Assembly (NCBI GenBank): GCA_013399855.1
Contig: VXAY01000169.1
Coordinates: forward strand, 592,263 to 656,262
Reading direction: 5' to 3'
From: Oxyruncus cristatus
Lineage: Eukaryota > Chordata > Aves > Passeriformes > Cotingidae
Length of the DNA: 64,000 nucleotides
Shown here: positions 62,062-64,000 of the stretch, one piece after another
Layout: every line of letters starts with the position of its first letter
How positions within the stretch are numbered: position 1 is the first letter of the stretch
Program-made: the position numbers and the translations under genes
The notes under the pieces: generated by a model
The model's input: only the letters and a program-made list of their open reading frames with translations
What the model was told of the DNA's origin: nothing
Databases searched by the model: none

Positions 62062-62881
62062 ATGAAGATATTCAAGTGGACTTTGGGTGTCCTGCTGTTC
62101 CTGCTGCTGTCGATTGGGCGCTGCACGGAACAATCCACGCCGAGCAAGACGCCCCAGCGGAGACATCCTCGCTCAGCAGAGGGCGGAGAGGAAGGGAAGA
62201 AATGTGGTTACACCTTCTTGGTCCCGGAACAGAAAATCACGGGGCCAATTTGCGTGAATACCAACGGACCGGCGGGCGGGAACAGGAAGGACGAAGTCAC
62301 CAGGATGGACATCGAGAACCTGAAGGATGTGCTGTCCAAGCAAAAGCGGGAGATTGACATTTTGCAGTTGGTGGTGGACGTGGACGGAAACATCGTGAAC
62401 GAAGTGAAATTACTGAGGAAAGAAAGTCGGAACATGAACTCCCGGGTCACCCAACTGTACATGCAGCTCTTGCACGAGATAATCCGCAAGCGCGACAACT
62501 CACTTGAGCTTTCCCAGCTGGAAAACAAAGTCCTCAACGTCACAACAGAAATGCTGAGGATGGCAACGAAATACAAGGAGCTTGAAGTAAAATACGCAGC
62601 ACTGACCGATCTGGTGAACAACCAGTCTGTGACAATCTCGCTGCTGGAGGAGCAGTGCTTGAGAATCTTCTCGCGACAGGACACGCACGGGTCCCCGCCC
62701 CTCGTCCAAGTGGTGCCACAGCACATTCCCAACAGCCAGCCCTACACTCCCGTCCTTCTGGGAGGTAACGAGATACAGAGAGACCCAGGATACCCCAGAG
62801 ATGTAAGGCCACCACCTGATCCAGCCACTTCTCCTACAAAGAGTCCTTTCAGAGTGCCACCACTGGCTCTGATTAACGAGG
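62062..62881 (+). CDS. ANGPTL1: ANGPTL1 first coding exon (N-terminal 273 residues), partial gene
   Basis: Angiopoietin-like 1 is a secreted glycoprotein of the angiopoietin family that acts on endothelial cells and, in contrast to angiopoietins, does not bind Tie2. Residues 1-21 are a signal peptide (hydrophobic core L-G-V-L-L-F-L-L-L-S-I). A Cys-containing segment follows (K-K-C-G-Y-T-F-L-V-P-E-Q, residues 46-57). The coiled coil spans about residues 81-200 and is almost identical to human. The linker ends T-S-P-T-K-S-P-F-R-V-P-P. N-glycosylation sequons are at N159 (N-V-T) and N187 (N-Q-S). The true exon ends at 62881, at a G|GTAAGT donor that splits the glycine of I-N-E-G. Read-through to a stop at 62911 is intronic. 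The C-terminal fibrinogen-like domain is off the right edge. The region after the signal peptide (22-45) is the most diverged from human. The frame is intact with A at position -3 of the start. Confidence 0.97.
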
Positions 62882-64000
62882 GTAAGTTGCCTATTGCCAT
62901 GTGTCTAATTTGAGATCTCTCCACTCCGGAGGGAAACTGTCCCCACTGTCAACACAGAACCAAGAATTCCAAGTACCTGGTACAGCTCGCCCTTGCTCCT
63001 GATTTCCTCTCCCCCTTCCACCTGCCAGGGAAGGCATGAGTTTGCCAAACAGCCTCTTTCTGCTTAAGATGAATTTGTTGAAGTGGCCGATACTCAGAAT
63101 TTCAGTCTGAACAATTTATACCTTTAAGTCACAAAACACTGGGGGTTTTCTCTCTCCAGCTGGGTCTGAGTTTCAGGAATGAAAATTCATTATTAGCATA
63201 AACTTTCTACTATTCACCTGTTTCTTTGATGAAAAGCAGGCAAGGGCGAATAATAGAAACTAATTAATCTCAAACAAATGAAGTGATTTTAAATAGTTCT
63301 TCTTTATACTTACATATACACGTTTGCCTGAAGATAATCCTGCTAGAAGACTTTTCATCCTTCTATTCTGACCTGCTTTAAAATGAGCACCACCACAGTC
63401 GTTGCAGTAAGTCTCTGAGTGTTTGGTTGAAATATTCAAAAGTGATAAGTTTGAAAGGATAATGGAATCAAGGCTGGATCCAACTAGATGCACTCAGCTT
63501 TGAAAATTTAAAATCAGTAACCACATTCCCAGTAATTGGACGGTAGTAGGGGATAGCAAGTTAAACTGATACCATAAATGTTATGAACATATATTCAGGA
63601 GACTGTGTCACATCTTCACACATTGCATTCTTCAGTTAGTAGATAAATTCGCTTATCACTAGAAATCAAAATTAGTGACAAGATAATTAACTACCTCTGA
63701 GCTGCCCTGAAATCATGTTTCTCAATTTATTAAAATATTGATAGAATTTTGATTTTTTTAAAAAAAATCCAAGGATTCAGAAAAACAAGTTCTCAGACAC
63801 CCATTCACATGCTTACTCTTGGCTTCTGTTAGCGCAGCAAAAGGGTTTGGTTGGGGTTTTTTGGGGTTTAGGTTGTTTTTGAGTTGTTTTTTTTTTTCTT
63901 TCAAACTGCCTTTAGTCACAGTTCAAAGTTAACTTGGTTCCTAAAGATGAAGCCAGATATTTATTTGAGACTGTTCTGCAGCACTACAACCAACCAGCTG
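62882..64000 (+). other. ANGPTL1 intron 3' of first coding exon (also RALGPS2 intron)
   Basis: This intronic stretch follows the ANGPTL1 donor. The next exon, which should begin with codons for P-F-K-D-C and start the fibrinogen-like domain, was not found before the window ends. G/T-rich low-complexity sequence near 63840-63898 is the only other feature. Confidence 0.8.

Noticed and set aside
62208..62732. A 174-codon minus-strand open frame across the ANGPTL1 exon
   Set aside because: It is the antisense shadow of a strongly conserved plus-strand coding exon and has no recognised domain of its own.
1..64000. Search for CRISPR arrays, transposases, tRNA or rRNA genes and endogenous viral genes
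   Set aside because: No regularly spaced repeats, no cloverleaf with conserved boxes, no rRNA segments and no viral polymerase, capsid or envelope coding sequence were seen. The mobile elements are limited to truncated CR1 remnants.

Overview
The window looks like a bird chromosome (CR1 retroposons are also found in crocodilians and turtles, so an archosaur or turtle origin cannot be fully excluded). The pointers are several 5'-truncated CR1 LINE fragments with the typical conserved 3' tails, A/T-rich introns with frequent homopolymers, and a compact vertebrate gene. Twelve RALGPS2 coding exons fit in about 28.5 kb here, whereas the human locus is far larger. There is no bacterial, plasmid or phage gene organisation. 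The sequence contains one 50-N assembly gap.

Two protein-coding genes are supported, in a nested antisense arrangement. On the minus strand, from about 53.3 kb down to the stop codon at 24762, lie the last 12 coding exons of RALGPS2. They encode the C-terminal part of the RasGEF (CDC25) domain, a proline-rich linker and a complete C-terminal PH domain. Every exon was placed by matching its translation to the known RALGPS2 protein and checking splice sites and phase. The 12 exons sum to 1,145 nt and stay in one open frame to the stop. The 5' exons lie beyond the right edge. On the plus strand, at 62062-62881, is the first coding exon of ANGPTL1 (signal peptide, coiled coil, linker). It ends at a clean GT donor, and its fibrinogen-domain exons lie beyond the right edge. 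ANGPTL1 therefore sits inside a RALGPS2 intron in the opposite orientation, the same gene-in-gene layout as in mammals.

Layout: 1-about 23 kb is intergenic sequence downstream of RALGPS2. It carries five CR1 fragments, an assembly gap, small inverted and tandem repeats, and no gene I can support. About 23.2-24.76 kb is the probable RALGPS2 3' UTR, with a G-quadruplex motif on the transcript strand. From 24.76 to 53.3 kb are RALGPS2 exons and introns, with three more CR1 remnants. From 53.3 to 64 kb is the RALGPS2 intron hosting ANGPTL1, with a CpG-dense patch at 55.06-55.53 kb and a TATA-like site about 450 bp upstream of the ANGPTL1 start codon.

RALGPS2 is an intracellular RalA exchange factor and ANGPTL1 is a secreted angiopoietin-like protein, so the genes are linked by position rather than by a shared pathway. 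I found no evidence for an undescribed biological system. The most useful second looks are a candidate in-frame cassette exon, a tandem-AG acceptor, the CpG patch and the transcript-strand quadruplex.
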